Source of the DNA: Pseudomonas sp. GOM6
GTDB taxonomy: Bacteria > Pseudomonadota > Gammaproteobacteria > Pseudomonadales > Pseudomonadaceae
Direction: 5' to 3'
DNA length: 64,000 nucleotides
Assembly (NCBI RefSeq): GCF_029537485.1
Contig: NZ_JARPUS010000013.1
Span: 81,367 to 145,366, forward strand
Each line of letters begins with the position of its first letter. Within the stretch, counting starts at the first letter, position 1. Shown piece after piece: positions 18,330 to 26,164 of the stretch. The position numbers and the translations under genes were made by a program. The notes under the pieces are model-generated. The model was not told the DNA's origin, made no database searches, and saw only the letters and a program-made list of their open reading frames with translations.

Positions 18330-19081
18330 GCTCTACCCTCCACCAGGCGTGCCACTTCAGCGCGCACCCAACTGCTGCGGGCCTCGCGCTTGAGCACTTC
18401 GGTACGCATGCGATAGAGCAGCACGGCACCCAGGAAGCAGTAGAAGCCGAGCACGCAGATGAGCAGTGGCAGCCACATTTCCATGCTCATGGTTGCCTTG
18501 CCGGTGACCTTGAAGGTGGCCGGCTGGTGCAGGGTGTTCCACCACTCCACCGACTTCTGAATGATCGGGATGTTCACCGCACCGACCAACGCCAGCACCG
18601 CGCAAGCCTTGGCCGCGCTGTCACGGTTACTGATGGCGTTGCCCAGGGCGATGATGCCGAAATAGAGGAACAGCAAGATCAGCATCGAGGTCAGCCGCGC
18701 GTCCCACACCCAGTAAGTGCCCCAGGTCGGTTTGCCCCAGATCGCGCCGGTAACAAGGGCGATAAAACACAGCCAGGCGCCGATGGGTGCGGCCTGCTGC
18801 AAGGCAACGTCGGCCAGCTTCATCTTCCAGACCAGGCCAACCAGGCCGGCCACCGCCATCAACAGGTAGCAGGCCTGGGCGAGGAAGGCTGCCGGCACGT
18901 GGATATAGATGATCCGGTAGCTGTTGCCCTGGTACTTTTCCGGCGGCGCGAAGGCCAGGCCCCAGACGATACCGACAGCCAGCAACACAACAGCCGCCGC
19001 GGCCAGCCAGGGCAGCCAGCGACCACTGCGCTCGTAGAACCACTTGGGCGAACCCCATTGGTGAAACCAGGTCCATCTCAT
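18326..19081 (-). CDS. ccmC: Haem transporter subunit CcmC
   Basis: A 251-residue polytopic membrane protein of the haem-handling family. Its WWD-type domain ([26 protein letters not shown]) and flanking histidines load haem onto CcmE. The ATG at 19081 is preferred; a GTG one codon earlier is also in frame. The gap to ccmB is 16 bases. Confidence 0.97.
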   Translation of the reverse strand: MRWTWFHQWGSPKWFYERSGRWLPWLAAAAVVLLAVGIVWGLAFAPPEKYQGNSYRIIYIHVPAAFLAQACYLLMAVAGLVGLVWKMKLADVALQQAAPIGAWLCFIALVTGAIWGKPTWGTYWVWDARLTSMLILLFLYFGIIALGNAISNRDSAAKACAVLALVGAVNIPIIQKSVEWWNTLHQPATFKVTGKATMSMEMWLPLLICVLGFYCFLGAVLLYRMRTEVLKREARSSWVRAEVARLVEGRA

Positions 19082-19097
19082 CACGGTGACTCTTTAG

Positions 19098-19769
19098 TTA
19101 TTCGCCGACGCTGATTTTCAGGCCGGCGCCGATGGCAAAGGGTGTCAGGGTGACCGCCAGGGCGGTCAGGCTGGCCAGCCACAACAGGTGACCGGCAGCC
19201 GGCAATCCTTGCAGGGCCGCCTGCAGCGCCCCGGTGCCGAGAATCAGCACCGGGATGTACAGCGGCAAAATCAGCAGCGCCAGTAGCAAGCCACCGCGCT
19301 TGAGACCGACCGTCAGCGCCGCACCGACCGCGCCGAGCAGGCTGAGGATCGGCGTGCCCAGCAGCAGCGAGAGCAGCAGCACCGGCAGGCAACGCCCCGG
19401 CAGACCGAGCATCAGCGCCAGCAGGGGCGACAGCAGCACCAGTGCCAGACCGGAGAAAAGCCAGTGTGCCAGTACCTTGGCCAGCACCAGAAGAGGCAAA
19501 GGGTGCGACGAAAGGACCCACTGCTCCAGCGAGCCATCCTCGAAATCACTGCGAAAAAGCCCGTCCAGCGAGAGCAGCACGGCCAATAGCGCCGCTACCC
19601 AGATCAGGCCGGGGGACAAGGTCTGTAACAGATTGGTCTCCGGCCCGACCGCCAGCGGAAACAGGGCGATGACAATGGCAAAGAACACCAGCGGGTTGGC
19701 CAGCTCCGCTGGGCGGCGGCAGAGCAGGCGTGATTCGCGGGCCAGGAGGAGAAGAAAAACGCTGTTCAT
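19098..19769 (-). CDS. ccmB: ABC transporter permease CcmB
   Basis: A 223-residue permease with about six transmembrane helices, starting [20 protein letters not shown]. The family pattern [23 protein letters not shown] and the [15 protein letters not shown] segment ([13 protein letters not shown]) are present. With CcmA it forms the ABC part of system I cytochrome c maturation, needed to release haem-loaded CcmE. Starts inside the ccmA stop overlap. Confidence 0.96.
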   Translation of the reverse strand: MNSVFLLLLARESRLLCRRPAELANPLVFFAIVIALFPLAVGPETNLLQTLSPGLIWVAALLAVLLSLDGLFRSDFEDGSLEQWVLSSHPLPLLVLAKVLAHWLFSGLALVLLSPLLALMLGLPGRCLPVLLLSLLLGTPILSLLGAVGAALTVGLKRGGLLLALLILPLYIPVLILGTGALQAALQGLPAAGHLLWLASLTALAVTLTPFAIGAGLKISVGE

Positions 19770-20401
19770 GCTGCACGCTGCCCCAGGTCGAGCACTCGGT
19801 AGCCCGAGGGTGTCTGTTGCAGCGTGTGGTGAGTGGTCAGGACGACCAGACCGCCCTGCTCGCAATGTGCCGCCAACTGCGCTTCCAGCTGCGCGACACC
19901 CTGCTTGTCCAGGGCGGTGAAGGGTTCATCGAGAATCCACAGCGGCGGTGCGTCCAGATATAGCCGAGCCAGGGCCACGCGGCGCTGCTGCCCGGCGGAC
20001 AGGGTGTGACAGGGCACATCCTCGAAACCACGCAATCCGACGGCGGCCAACGCTTGCCAGATCGCTTCGCGATGCGCCAGCTGGTGCAACGCGCAGAGCC
20101 AGGCCAGGTTCTCTTCGGCAGTCAGCAGGCCCTTGATGCCTGCTGCGTGACCGATCCACAGCAGGCTGCGGCCCAACTCGCCCTGCTGCTTTGCCAGCGG
20201 CTTGCCGTTGAGCAGCACCTCACCGGTGGTCGGCTGCATGAGCCCGGCCAGCAGGCGCAGCAAACTGGTCTTGCCGCTGCCATTGGGGCCGGCAACCTGC
20301 AACAAAGTGCCGCCGGCAAGGTCCAGATCCAGGCCTTCGAACAACAGGCGCCAGTCCCGCTCACAGGCGAGGGCTACGGCTTGGAGGCGTGGATTGATCA
20401 C
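19766..20401 (-). CDS. ccmA: ABC transporter ATPase CcmA
   Basis: A 211-residue ATPase, the first gene of the ccm operon. Walker [10 protein letters not shown], signature [14 protein letters not shown] and Walker [14 protein letters not shown] are intact. It powers release of haem-CcmE from CcmC/D. The start is a GTG at 20401 ([17 protein letters not shown]); the nearby ATG at 20406 is out of frame. The promoter must lie in the 166-base region shared with the divergent fliK-like gene. Confidence 0.96.
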   Translation of the reverse strand: MINPRLQAVALACERDWRLLFEGLDLDLAGGTLLQVAGPNGSGKTSLLRLLAGLMQPTTGEVLLNGKPLAKQQGELGRSLLWIGHAAGIKGLLTAEENLAWLCALHQLAHREAIWQALAAVGLRGFEDVPCHTLSAGQQRRVALARLYLDAPPLWILDEPFTALDKQGVAQLEAQLAAHCEQGGLVVLTTHHTLQQTPSGYRVLDLGQRAA

Positions 20402-20567
20402 GGCATGGTGTCCCGGAGGGGTTCAAGTCGGCAGGTGGGTGGCCGCTATACTGAAAACCTGCCTACGATGAGGCAAGTTGACCGCTTAGCCAGCCCGAAC
20501 GGGGCGGCATTATACATGGCAGCCTTGCCCCTCCGAAGCCGGCTTTTCAACAGGGTGTAACCCGCAC

Positions 20568-22115
20568 ATGGCAGAAATCAGCAGCTCTCGTCCGCTCCCT
20601 GCGGCCACGCCAGCCACGCGGCCGGCGCAGGTCAATGCGGCTGATCTGGCGGTCAAGCTGCTGCAACCGCTCGAGGGCCTGCTCAGCGCCGGGCAGAGCG
20701 CCCAGGCCGAAGTGCTGGAAGCCAAAGCGGTGGCGCAGAGCTTTCAACTGCTGCTCAAGCTCACGCTGGAAAGCGGTAAGCAGGCCACACTGCAAGCCAG
20801 CAGCCCTCGCCCGCTGGCACAAGGCAGTACCCTGGCCGTGACCGCGCTGTCGGAAACCCGCCTGGCCCTTGCCCTGCAGGGCGGCGACAATCGCCTGCTC
20901 AGCAGCCTGGATCTGAAGCAACTGCCCGTTGGCACGCTGATCCAAGGCAAGGTCGAAGCCCGCGAGCAGCTCGTCCAATTGCGTGGACAGCAGGCGCTCT
21001 ACCGCGCCGTGGTCAATCTGCTCAACACGCCCCTGGCCGGCAGCAAACTCAACATCGAAACAGCCCTACCCTTGCCAGTTGGCAGCCTGCTGACGGCTCA
21101 GGTACAGGGCAATCAGGCCCTCAACTTCCTGCCCCTGAGCGGGCGCCTCGATCAACTGGTACTCGGCCAGCAGCTGGCCGCCCAGCAGAGCCGGCAGGCC
21201 TCCCTCGAAGGCCTGTTCAAGGGGTTGCAGGGCATGGCAAGCCAGGCGAGCCTGCCCGATGAGCTACGCACCAGCATCGACAAGCTGCTCGGCCTGCTGC
21301 CCGATGGCAAGCAGCTGAGCACAGCTGACGGGTTGACCAAGGCACTGCAACAGAGCGGCGTGTTTCTCGAAGCCAAGCTGCTGGGCGGGCAGGCTCAGCA
21401 GTTACCACAGGATCTCAAGGCCAACCTGCTGCGTCTGATCAATCAACTGCTTCCCCATCTGCCGGGCTTAACCCCGCAAGCCGCGGCGGGCGCTGGCGGC
21501 ACGCTGGCCCAGGCCTTACCCTCCTTCGTGCGCACAGCGCTCGGCTCGCTCGGCCAACCCAGCCAACGCCAGCAGGCCATGAGCTTTCCCCTTCCCTCGC
21601 GCCTGCTTCAGGCCATGGATCAGGAGGCAGACCTGGAAACGCTACTCAAGCTCGCCGCCGCGGCCGTCTCGCGTCTGCAGACCCATCAGCTGGCAAGCCT
21701 GGCACAGACCCAGATAACCCCCGAAGGCAACCTGCTGACCACCTGGCAGCTGGAAGTGCCGATGCGCAACCAGCAGGACGTGGTGCCGCTGCAGATCAAG
21801 CTACAGCGTGAAGAATCCGAGGCTCAAAGCCGCAAGGAGCAGAAGGAAACCCTGTGGCGCATCGAACTGGCATTCGATCTCGACCCACTGGGCCCGCTGC
21901 AGGTGCAGGCGCAACTGGTGCGCGGCAGCCTCTCCAGCCAGTTGTGGGCCGAGCGCGCGGAAACCGCGCGCCTGGTCGACGCTGAACTGGACAACCTGCG
22001 CCAACGGCTGCAGGCCGCAGGCCTGGAGGTGGGCGAACTGAGCTGTAGCCAGGGCATGCCGCCACAAGGACCGAAAACCCACCTGGAACAACGCTGGGTG
22101 GATGAAACCGCATGA
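20568..22115 (+). CDS. FliK-like flagellar hook-length control protein
   Basis: A 515-residue, Gln/Leu/Ala-rich protein. The N-terminal and middle parts are low-complexity. The C-terminal third (about 395-500, LPLQIKLQ ... WRIELAFDLDPLGPLQVQAQLVRGSLSSQLWAE) matches the conserved FliK C-terminal domain that contacts FlhB to switch export substrate. It stands apart from any flagellar cluster, divergent from ccmA, and overlaps by 4 bases a gene for an FlhB C-terminal-like protein. The pairing suggests the two proteins work together, perhaps as an accessory length-control or substrate-switch pair. It is probably not the main fliK. Confidence 0.82.
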   Translation: MAEISSSRPLPAATPATRPAQVNAADLAVKLLQPLEGLLSAGQSAQAEVLEAKAVAQSFQLLLKLTLESGKQATLQASSPRPLAQGSTLAVTALSETRLALALQGGDNRLLSSLDLKQLPVGTLIQGKVEAREQLVQLRGQQALYRAVVNLLNTPLAGSKLNIETALPLPVGSLLTAQVQGNQALNFLPLSGRLDQLVLGQQLAAQQSRQASLEGLFKGLQGMASQASLPDELRTSIDKLLGLLPDGKQLSTADGLTKALQQSGVFLEAKLLGGQAQQLPQDLKANLLRLINQLLPHLPGLTPQAAAGAGGTLAQALPSFVRTALGSLGQPSQRQQAMSFPLPSRLLQAMDQEADLETLLKLAAAAVSRLQTHQLASLAQTQITPEGNLLTTWQLEVPMRNQQDVVPLQIKLQREESEAQSRKEQKETLWRIELAFDLDPLGPLQVQAQLVRGSLSSQLWAERAETARLVDAELDNLRQRLQAAGLEVGELSCSQGMPPQGPKTHLEQRWVDETA

Positions 22116-22450
22116 AAAAACCGCCCTGCCAGGCCATTGCGCTGTCCTACGACGGTAGCAACGCGCCCAATCTGACCGCCAAAGGCGACGACGAGCTGGC
22201 CGAAGCCATCCTCGCCATCGCTCGCGAATATGAAGTGCCGATCTACGAAAATGCCGAACTGGTGCGCCTGCTGGCCCGCCTGGAGCTGGGTGACGCCATC
22301 CCCGAGCCGCTGTATCGCACCATCGCCGAGATCATCGCCTTCGCCTGGTATCTCAAGGGCAAGCGCCCAGCCGGTGGCGACGAGGAGCGCGACATCACTC
22401 CAGGCCGGGGCTCGTCAGGCCCGCAGCTGTTGGCTGCGCCCCCAGAATAA
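22112..22450 (+). CDS. FlhB C-terminal-domain-like protein (EscU/YscU/HrcU family)
   Basis: A 112-residue soluble protein matching only the cytoplasmic domain of FlhB. It contains AIALSYDGSNAPNLTAKGDDELAEAI and the conserved EVPIYENAELVRLLARLELGDAIPEPLY. The autocleavage motif NPTH is not present before the AIALSY strand, and there are no membrane helices. Thus it resembles a pre-cleaved FlhB C-domain. It is translationally coupled (ATGA) to the FliK-like gene. Its last 56 bases overlap the 3' end of the convergent rhodanese gene. Confidence 0.85.
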   Translation: MKKPPCQAIALSYDGSNAPNLTAKGDDELAEAILAIAREYEVPIYENAELVRLLARLELGDAIPEPLYRTIAEIIAFAWYLKGKRPAGGDEERDITPGRGSSGPQLLAAPPE

Positions 22451-22871
22451 AGGCATACATCTCGCCTTCCTGCCCTTTGCCCTGGGGGAAATCCAGCAGC
22501 TGCCAGGCAAAGTAGCCGGTGCGGAAGTAATACACCTGCTGGTAGCCCCAGCTCACTGCGCGCCGCGCAGCCTCTGCGCTGTCCGGGCAGACCTCGCTGT
22601 CGCAGTACAACACCATGGGCATGCTGCGCGGCCAACTGGCTTCGGCCAGGTCGGAGAAACGTCCATCCAGCGCCATGTGCAAGGCACCATGCACATGCCC
22701 CCAGCCCCACTCGCGCGGCGCCCGCACATCGATGAACAGTACGCCGTGCTCATACAGCTGGCGCGCCTGCAGTGCATTCACCGTCACCGCACCGTCCACC
22801 TGCAAAGGCGCCTCGCGCGCCTCGGCCACGGGTAACAGCACACACAACAGCAGCAAGAGTCCGACTCGCAT
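22395..22871 (-). CDS. Secreted rhodanese-like protein
   Basis: A 158-residue protein with a cleavable signal peptide (MRVGLLLLLCVLLPVAEA) and a single rhodanese domain. The features are LFIDVRAPREWGWGHVHGALHM, then the active-site loop VLYCDSEVC with its catalytic cysteine, and SAEAARRAVSWGYQQVYYF. A periplasmic sulfurtransferase or thiol-sensing role is likely, but the substrate is unknown. ATG 22871 has GGGAGG upstream; an earlier GTG gives an unlikely extended leader. Confidence 0.88.
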   Translation of the reverse strand: MRVGLLLLLCVLLPVAEAREAPLQVDGAVTVNALQARQLYEHGVLFIDVRAPREWGWGHVHGALHMALDGRFSDLAEASWPRSMPMVLYCDSEVCPDSAEAARRAVSWGYQQVYYFRTGYFAWQLLDFPQGKGQEGEMYAFILGAQPTAAGLTSPGLE

Positions 22872-23000
22872 GGCGAACCTCCCAGGGGACACGCTCCGTG
22901 CTCATGCTTTGAGAATAGGCAGCCCATCCACCTGGGTTAGGAACCAATAGGGCCTGATTGGGACCAGTTAATAACCGCAGCGATTAAGGCGCGCGGCCAG

Positions 23001-23774
23001 TCAGGGCGCGAAGACTTCGTCAAACAGGTCATTCATGGCCTTGAACGCCCGCGCAGCGACCACCGGATGGTATTCATTGCGCCCCGGCACGTTGGCCAGC
23101 GGGTTGGTGAAGGAGTGCACTGCCCCGCCATAGCTGACCAGTTGCCAGTCAACCTTGGCCGCCTTCATCTCGGCAATGAAGCCATCGACCTGCTCCTGCG
23201 GCACGGCTGGATCATCCGCGCCGTGCAACACCAGCACCGGCGCCTTGATCTGTTTGGCGTCGGCAGGGTTGGGAGTATCCAGGTTGCCATGGAAAGAGAC
23301 GAAGCCCTTGAGCGGCGCACCGTCACGGGCCAGTTCGAGAATCGCACCGCCACCGAAGCAGAAGCCGATCGCTCCCAACTGCGCAACATCCACGCCGGGC
23401 TGGCGCTTGAGCACGTCCAGTGCGGTCTGGGTGCGTTTGCGCATCAACGGCCGGTCGCTGCGCAGCGCGGTGGCGGCAGCCTTCGCCTCATCCGGGTTGC
23501 TCGGGCGGATGGCCTTGCCATACAGGTCCGCCATGAACACCACATATTTGTCGCTGGCCGCCCTCGCCGCCTTCTTGGCCGAGGGTTCGTTCACCCCCAT
23601 CCAGTTCGGCACCATCAAAAGACCTGGGCGGGGCTCCTTAATCGCATCGTCATAGATCAACACGCCTTCATAAGGCTCGCCGTCGATCTCGTAGGGTACC
23701 GCCTTGGTGACGACCGCAGCCTGGGCGAGGCCGCTCAGGCTGGCGAGAGCTAATGCCAGGATTGTCTTGCTCAT
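23001..23774 (-). CDS. Dienelactone hydrolase family protein, exported
   Basis: A 257-residue alpha/beta hydrolase with a signal peptide (MSKTILALALASLSGLAQA), so periplasmic. The nucleophile elbow is GFCFGGG with a cysteine nucleophile, as in dienelactone hydrolases. The acid is in LVLHGADDP and the histidine in GGAVHSFTNP. It is closely similar in arrangement to the cytosolic paralogue 98 bases upstream (23873-24595), pointing to a tandem duplication in which one copy gained or lost a leader. The natural substrate is unknown; other carboxyl esters are equally possible. Confidence 0.87.
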   Translation of the reverse strand: MSKTILALALASLSGLAQAAVVTKAVPYEIDGEPYEGVLIYDDAIKEPRPGLLMVPNWMGVNEPSAKKAARAASDKYVVFMADLYGKAIRPSNPDEAKAAATALRSDRPLMRKRTQTALDVLKRQPGVDVAQLGAIGFCFGGGAILELARDGAPLKGFVSFHGNLDTPNPADAKQIKAPVLVLHGADDPAVPQEQVDGFIAEMKAAKVDWQLVSYGGAVHSFTNPLANVPGRNEYHPVVAARAFKAMNDLFDEVFAP

Positions 23775-23872
23775 GCTCGAAGTCCATGTGGATGGCTGGA
23801 GCCGACAAGACTAGCCGCTAAACAAGAGCGATGCGCAATTACACCGCGCCGACCATGGAGCAGACTGGATTC

Positions 23873-24595
23873 TCAGGCAAAGACCTCATCGAGCAGGTCA
23901 TACATCGCCGCGAAGGCACGACGCGACACCTTCTCGTCGTACTGCATCTTGCCCGGGACATTGGCCTGTGGATCGGTGAAGGAATGCGCCGCACCGCCAT
24001 AGCTGGTCAGTTGCCAGTCAACGCCAGCGGCACTCATTTCCGCGACGAAGCCTGCCAGTTGCTCGCGCGGCACCAACGGGTCCTCGGCACCATCCAGTAC
24101 CAGCACCGCGCCCTGGATATTCTGGGCGTCCGCAGGGTTAGCCGTATCAAGCGTGCCGTGGAAGGAGATGGCTGCCTTGAGCGGCGCACCGTCGCGGGCC
24201 AGTTCCAGGGCGCAGTGGCCACCGAAGCAGAAGCCGAAGATCGCCAGACGATTGGGGTCCAGCGGCACACCGGGCTGGGCCTTGAGCGCCGCCAGCGACG
24301 CCTGCAGACGCTGGCGCAGGGCCGGCTTACCCTTCACCGACATCATTGCCGCGCCCGCCTCGTCATGGTTCTGCGGGCGTACGCTCGCACCATAAAGATC
24401 GACAACGAACACCACATAGCCACGCTCCGCCACCCGCTGAGCAATCTCGATGGCCCCGGCCGATACGCCCATCCAGTTCGGCGCCAGCAGCAATCCAGGG
24501 CGCGGATGCGCATGGGCGTCGTCGTACAGCAGCTGCCCCTCGAATGGCTCGCCGCCGACCTCGTAACGCACGGCACGATTGATGATCTGGCTCAT
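23873..24595 (-). CDS. Dienelactone hydrolase family protein, cytosolic paralogue
   Basis: A 240-residue alpha/beta hydrolase beginning MSQIINRAVRYEVGGEPFEG with no signal peptide. It carries the Cys-nucleophile elbow GFCFGGH, LVLDGAEDPLVP and the catalytic histidine in GGAAHSFTDPQANVPG. It shares many blocks with the exported copy (PRPGLL, PNWMGV, LARDGAPLK, FHG.LDT.NPADA). Both are on one strand and may be co-transcribed. Confidence 0.88.
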   Translation of the reverse strand: MSQIINRAVRYEVGGEPFEGQLLYDDAHAHPRPGLLLAPNWMGVSAGAIEIAQRVAERGYVVFVVDLYGASVRPQNHDEAGAAMMSVKGKPALRQRLQASLAALKAQPGVPLDPNRLAIFGFCFGGHCALELARDGAPLKAAISFHGTLDTANPADAQNIQGAVLVLDGAEDPLVPREQLAGFVAEMSAAGVDWQLTSYGGAAHSFTDPQANVPGKMQYDEKVSRRAFAAMYDLLDEVFA

Positions 24596-24653
24596 ATGTA
24601 CCCCCTGTTTTCAGCTAAGGCGGGCATTGCCCGCCGTGGACGGACAAGACTGG

Positions 24654-25133
24654 TCAGTCTTGAGAATGCTTCGCCTCTTCGTCGGCCAGGCCCTGGATAT
24701 AGGCGGCAAAGCCCGGGTCCTCGCCGCGCAACAACAGTGGCAAACGCTCGCGGAAGTCCTCGCGGCGGCTCCAGTCGCGCATGTAGTCCTCCCAGGAGTG
24801 CCAGCGGCGGCGCTGCTTGTCGCTCATATCTTCTGCATAGGCCAGCAGGTAGGCGCGCTCGAACAGCGAGATGAGCATGTCGAAGATCACCCACATGCGC
24901 TCGCGCTGCTCGTCGCTCAGATCAGGCGTGGCATTGTGGCTGCGCAGGCGCAGATCGGGGTTGGCCAGCACCACTTCGAGAAAGTCGATATAGGCATCGG
25001 AAATCTGCTGCCAGATCGCCTCTTCCTCGTTCTCGCGCTCCTTGCGCTGCTCGAAGAGGAACACAGCGATGGCGAACGGCAGTGCAACGACGGTGACGAT
25101 ATAGGACAGCAGCTCCCAGGTTTCGTGATTCAT
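24654..25133 (-). CDS. Membrane-anchored protein of unknown function
   Basis: A 159-residue protein with one N-terminal transmembrane helix (LLSYIVTVVALPFAIAVFLFEQ). A charged, mostly helical cytosolic part rich in Trp, Arg and Glu follows (RRRWHSWEDYMRDWSRREDFRE). I recognise no domain. ATG 25133 follows GGGAG. It lies downstream of the kinase/HD-GYP pair on the same strand with a 32-base gap, so it may be transcribed with it. Confidence 0.65.
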   Translation of the reverse strand: MNHETWELLSYIVTVVALPFAIAVFLFEQRKERENEEEAIWQQISDAYIDFLEVVLANPDLRLRSHNATPDLSDEQRERMWVIFDMLISLFERAYLLAYAEDMSDKQRRRWHSWEDYMRDWSRREDFRERLPLLLRGEDPGFAAYIQGLADEEAKHSQD

Positions 25134-25165
25134 ACGGGCTCCCGAATGCAAGCCCGCATTGTGCC

Positions 25166-26164
25166 CTACTCCGTCTCCGCCCAGCGCTCCTTGATTTCGA
25201 GAATTGCCGGCATCTGGCCGAGAAACAGCTCTACCAGCTCCGGATCAAAGTGCCGGCCGCTCTCGCGGCGCAACAAGGCCACGGCCTCTTCCACCGGCCA
25301 GGCCGGCTTGTAGGGACGCACACTGGTGAGTGCATCGAACACATCCGCAATGGCGACGATACGCCCGGCCAGGGGAATTTCCTCGCCCTTGAGGCCATTG
25401 GGATAACCACTGCCATCCCACTTTTCATGGTGTGTCAGCGCGATGCTGCGAGCCATCTGCAGCAGGCCGGAGTCATGTTCGCCAATGATCTCGGCGCCGA
25501 TCTGGGCGTGCTGGCGCATCACCGCCCACTCCTGGTCATCCAGTTTGCCGTTCTTCTGCAGGATGGCGTCGGGGATACCGATCTTGCCCACGTCATGCAT
25601 GGGCGCAGCGTTGAGCAGATCATCCGCTTCGTGCTCGCTGTAGCCCGCGGCCAGAGCCAGGACATGGGTGTAGTGGCTCATGCGGATCACGTGCAGACCG
25701 GTCTCGTTGTCCTTGTATTCAGCGGCCAGCCCCAGGCGCTGGACGATCTGCAGGCGGGTCTCGCGCAGCTCCTCGGCACGCACCAACGACAGGTGCGTGC
25801 GCACTCGCGCACGGACAATGGGCGGGCTGACCGGTTTGGTGATGTAGTCCACGGCCCCGAGGGCAAAGCCCTGGGCTTCGTCCTGCACATCCGCCAGGGC
25901 GGTGACGAAAATCACTGGAATGCCCGAGGTGGCAGGCTGCGCCTTGAGCCGGGAGCAGACCTCATGACCGGTCATGCCCGGCATCATCACATCCAGCAGG
26001 ATCAGTGCAGGACGCTCCTGGGCCGCCAGTTCCAGGGCCTTGTCCCCGCTTTTGGCAAACAGCAGCCGGTAGTCATCCTGCAAAATCTGCCGCAACACCT
26101 GCAGATTGGTCGGCTCGTCATCTACCAATAACAGTTTGGGCCGGACATCAGCGGGCTTGATCAT
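25166..26164 (-). CDS. Response regulator with HD-GYP phosphodiesterase domain
   Basis: A 332-residue two-domain protein. The N-terminal receiver has the acidic pocket LLLVDDEPTN, phosphoacceptor Asp58 (LILLDVMMPG) and the T/K positions in FVTAL and DYITKP. The C-terminal HD-GYP domain has H190-D191 (MHDVGKIG) and HHEKWDGSGYPNGL at 245-258, so an active c-di-GMP phosphodiesterase is predicted. Its start overlaps the stop of the hybrid kinase gene (ATGA), which makes the kinase its likely partner. Phosphorylation would then tune c-di-GMP and behaviours such as motility and biofilm. Confidence 0.95.
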   Translation of the reverse strand: MIKPADVRPKLLLVDDEPTNLQVLRQILQDDYRLLFAKSGDKALELAAQERPALILLDVMMPGMTGHEVCSRLKAQPATSGIPVIFVTALADVQDEAQGFALGAVDYITKPVSPPIVRARVRTHLSLVRAEELRETRLQIVQRLGLAAEYKDNETGLHVIRMSHYTHVLALAAGYSEHEADDLLNAAPMHDVGKIGIPDAILQKNGKLDDQEWAVMRQHAQIGAEIIGEHDSGLLQMARSIALTHHEKWDGSGYPNGLKGEEIPLAGRIVAIADVFDALTSVRPYKPAWPVEEAVALLRRESGRHFDPELVELFLGQMPAILEIKERWAETE

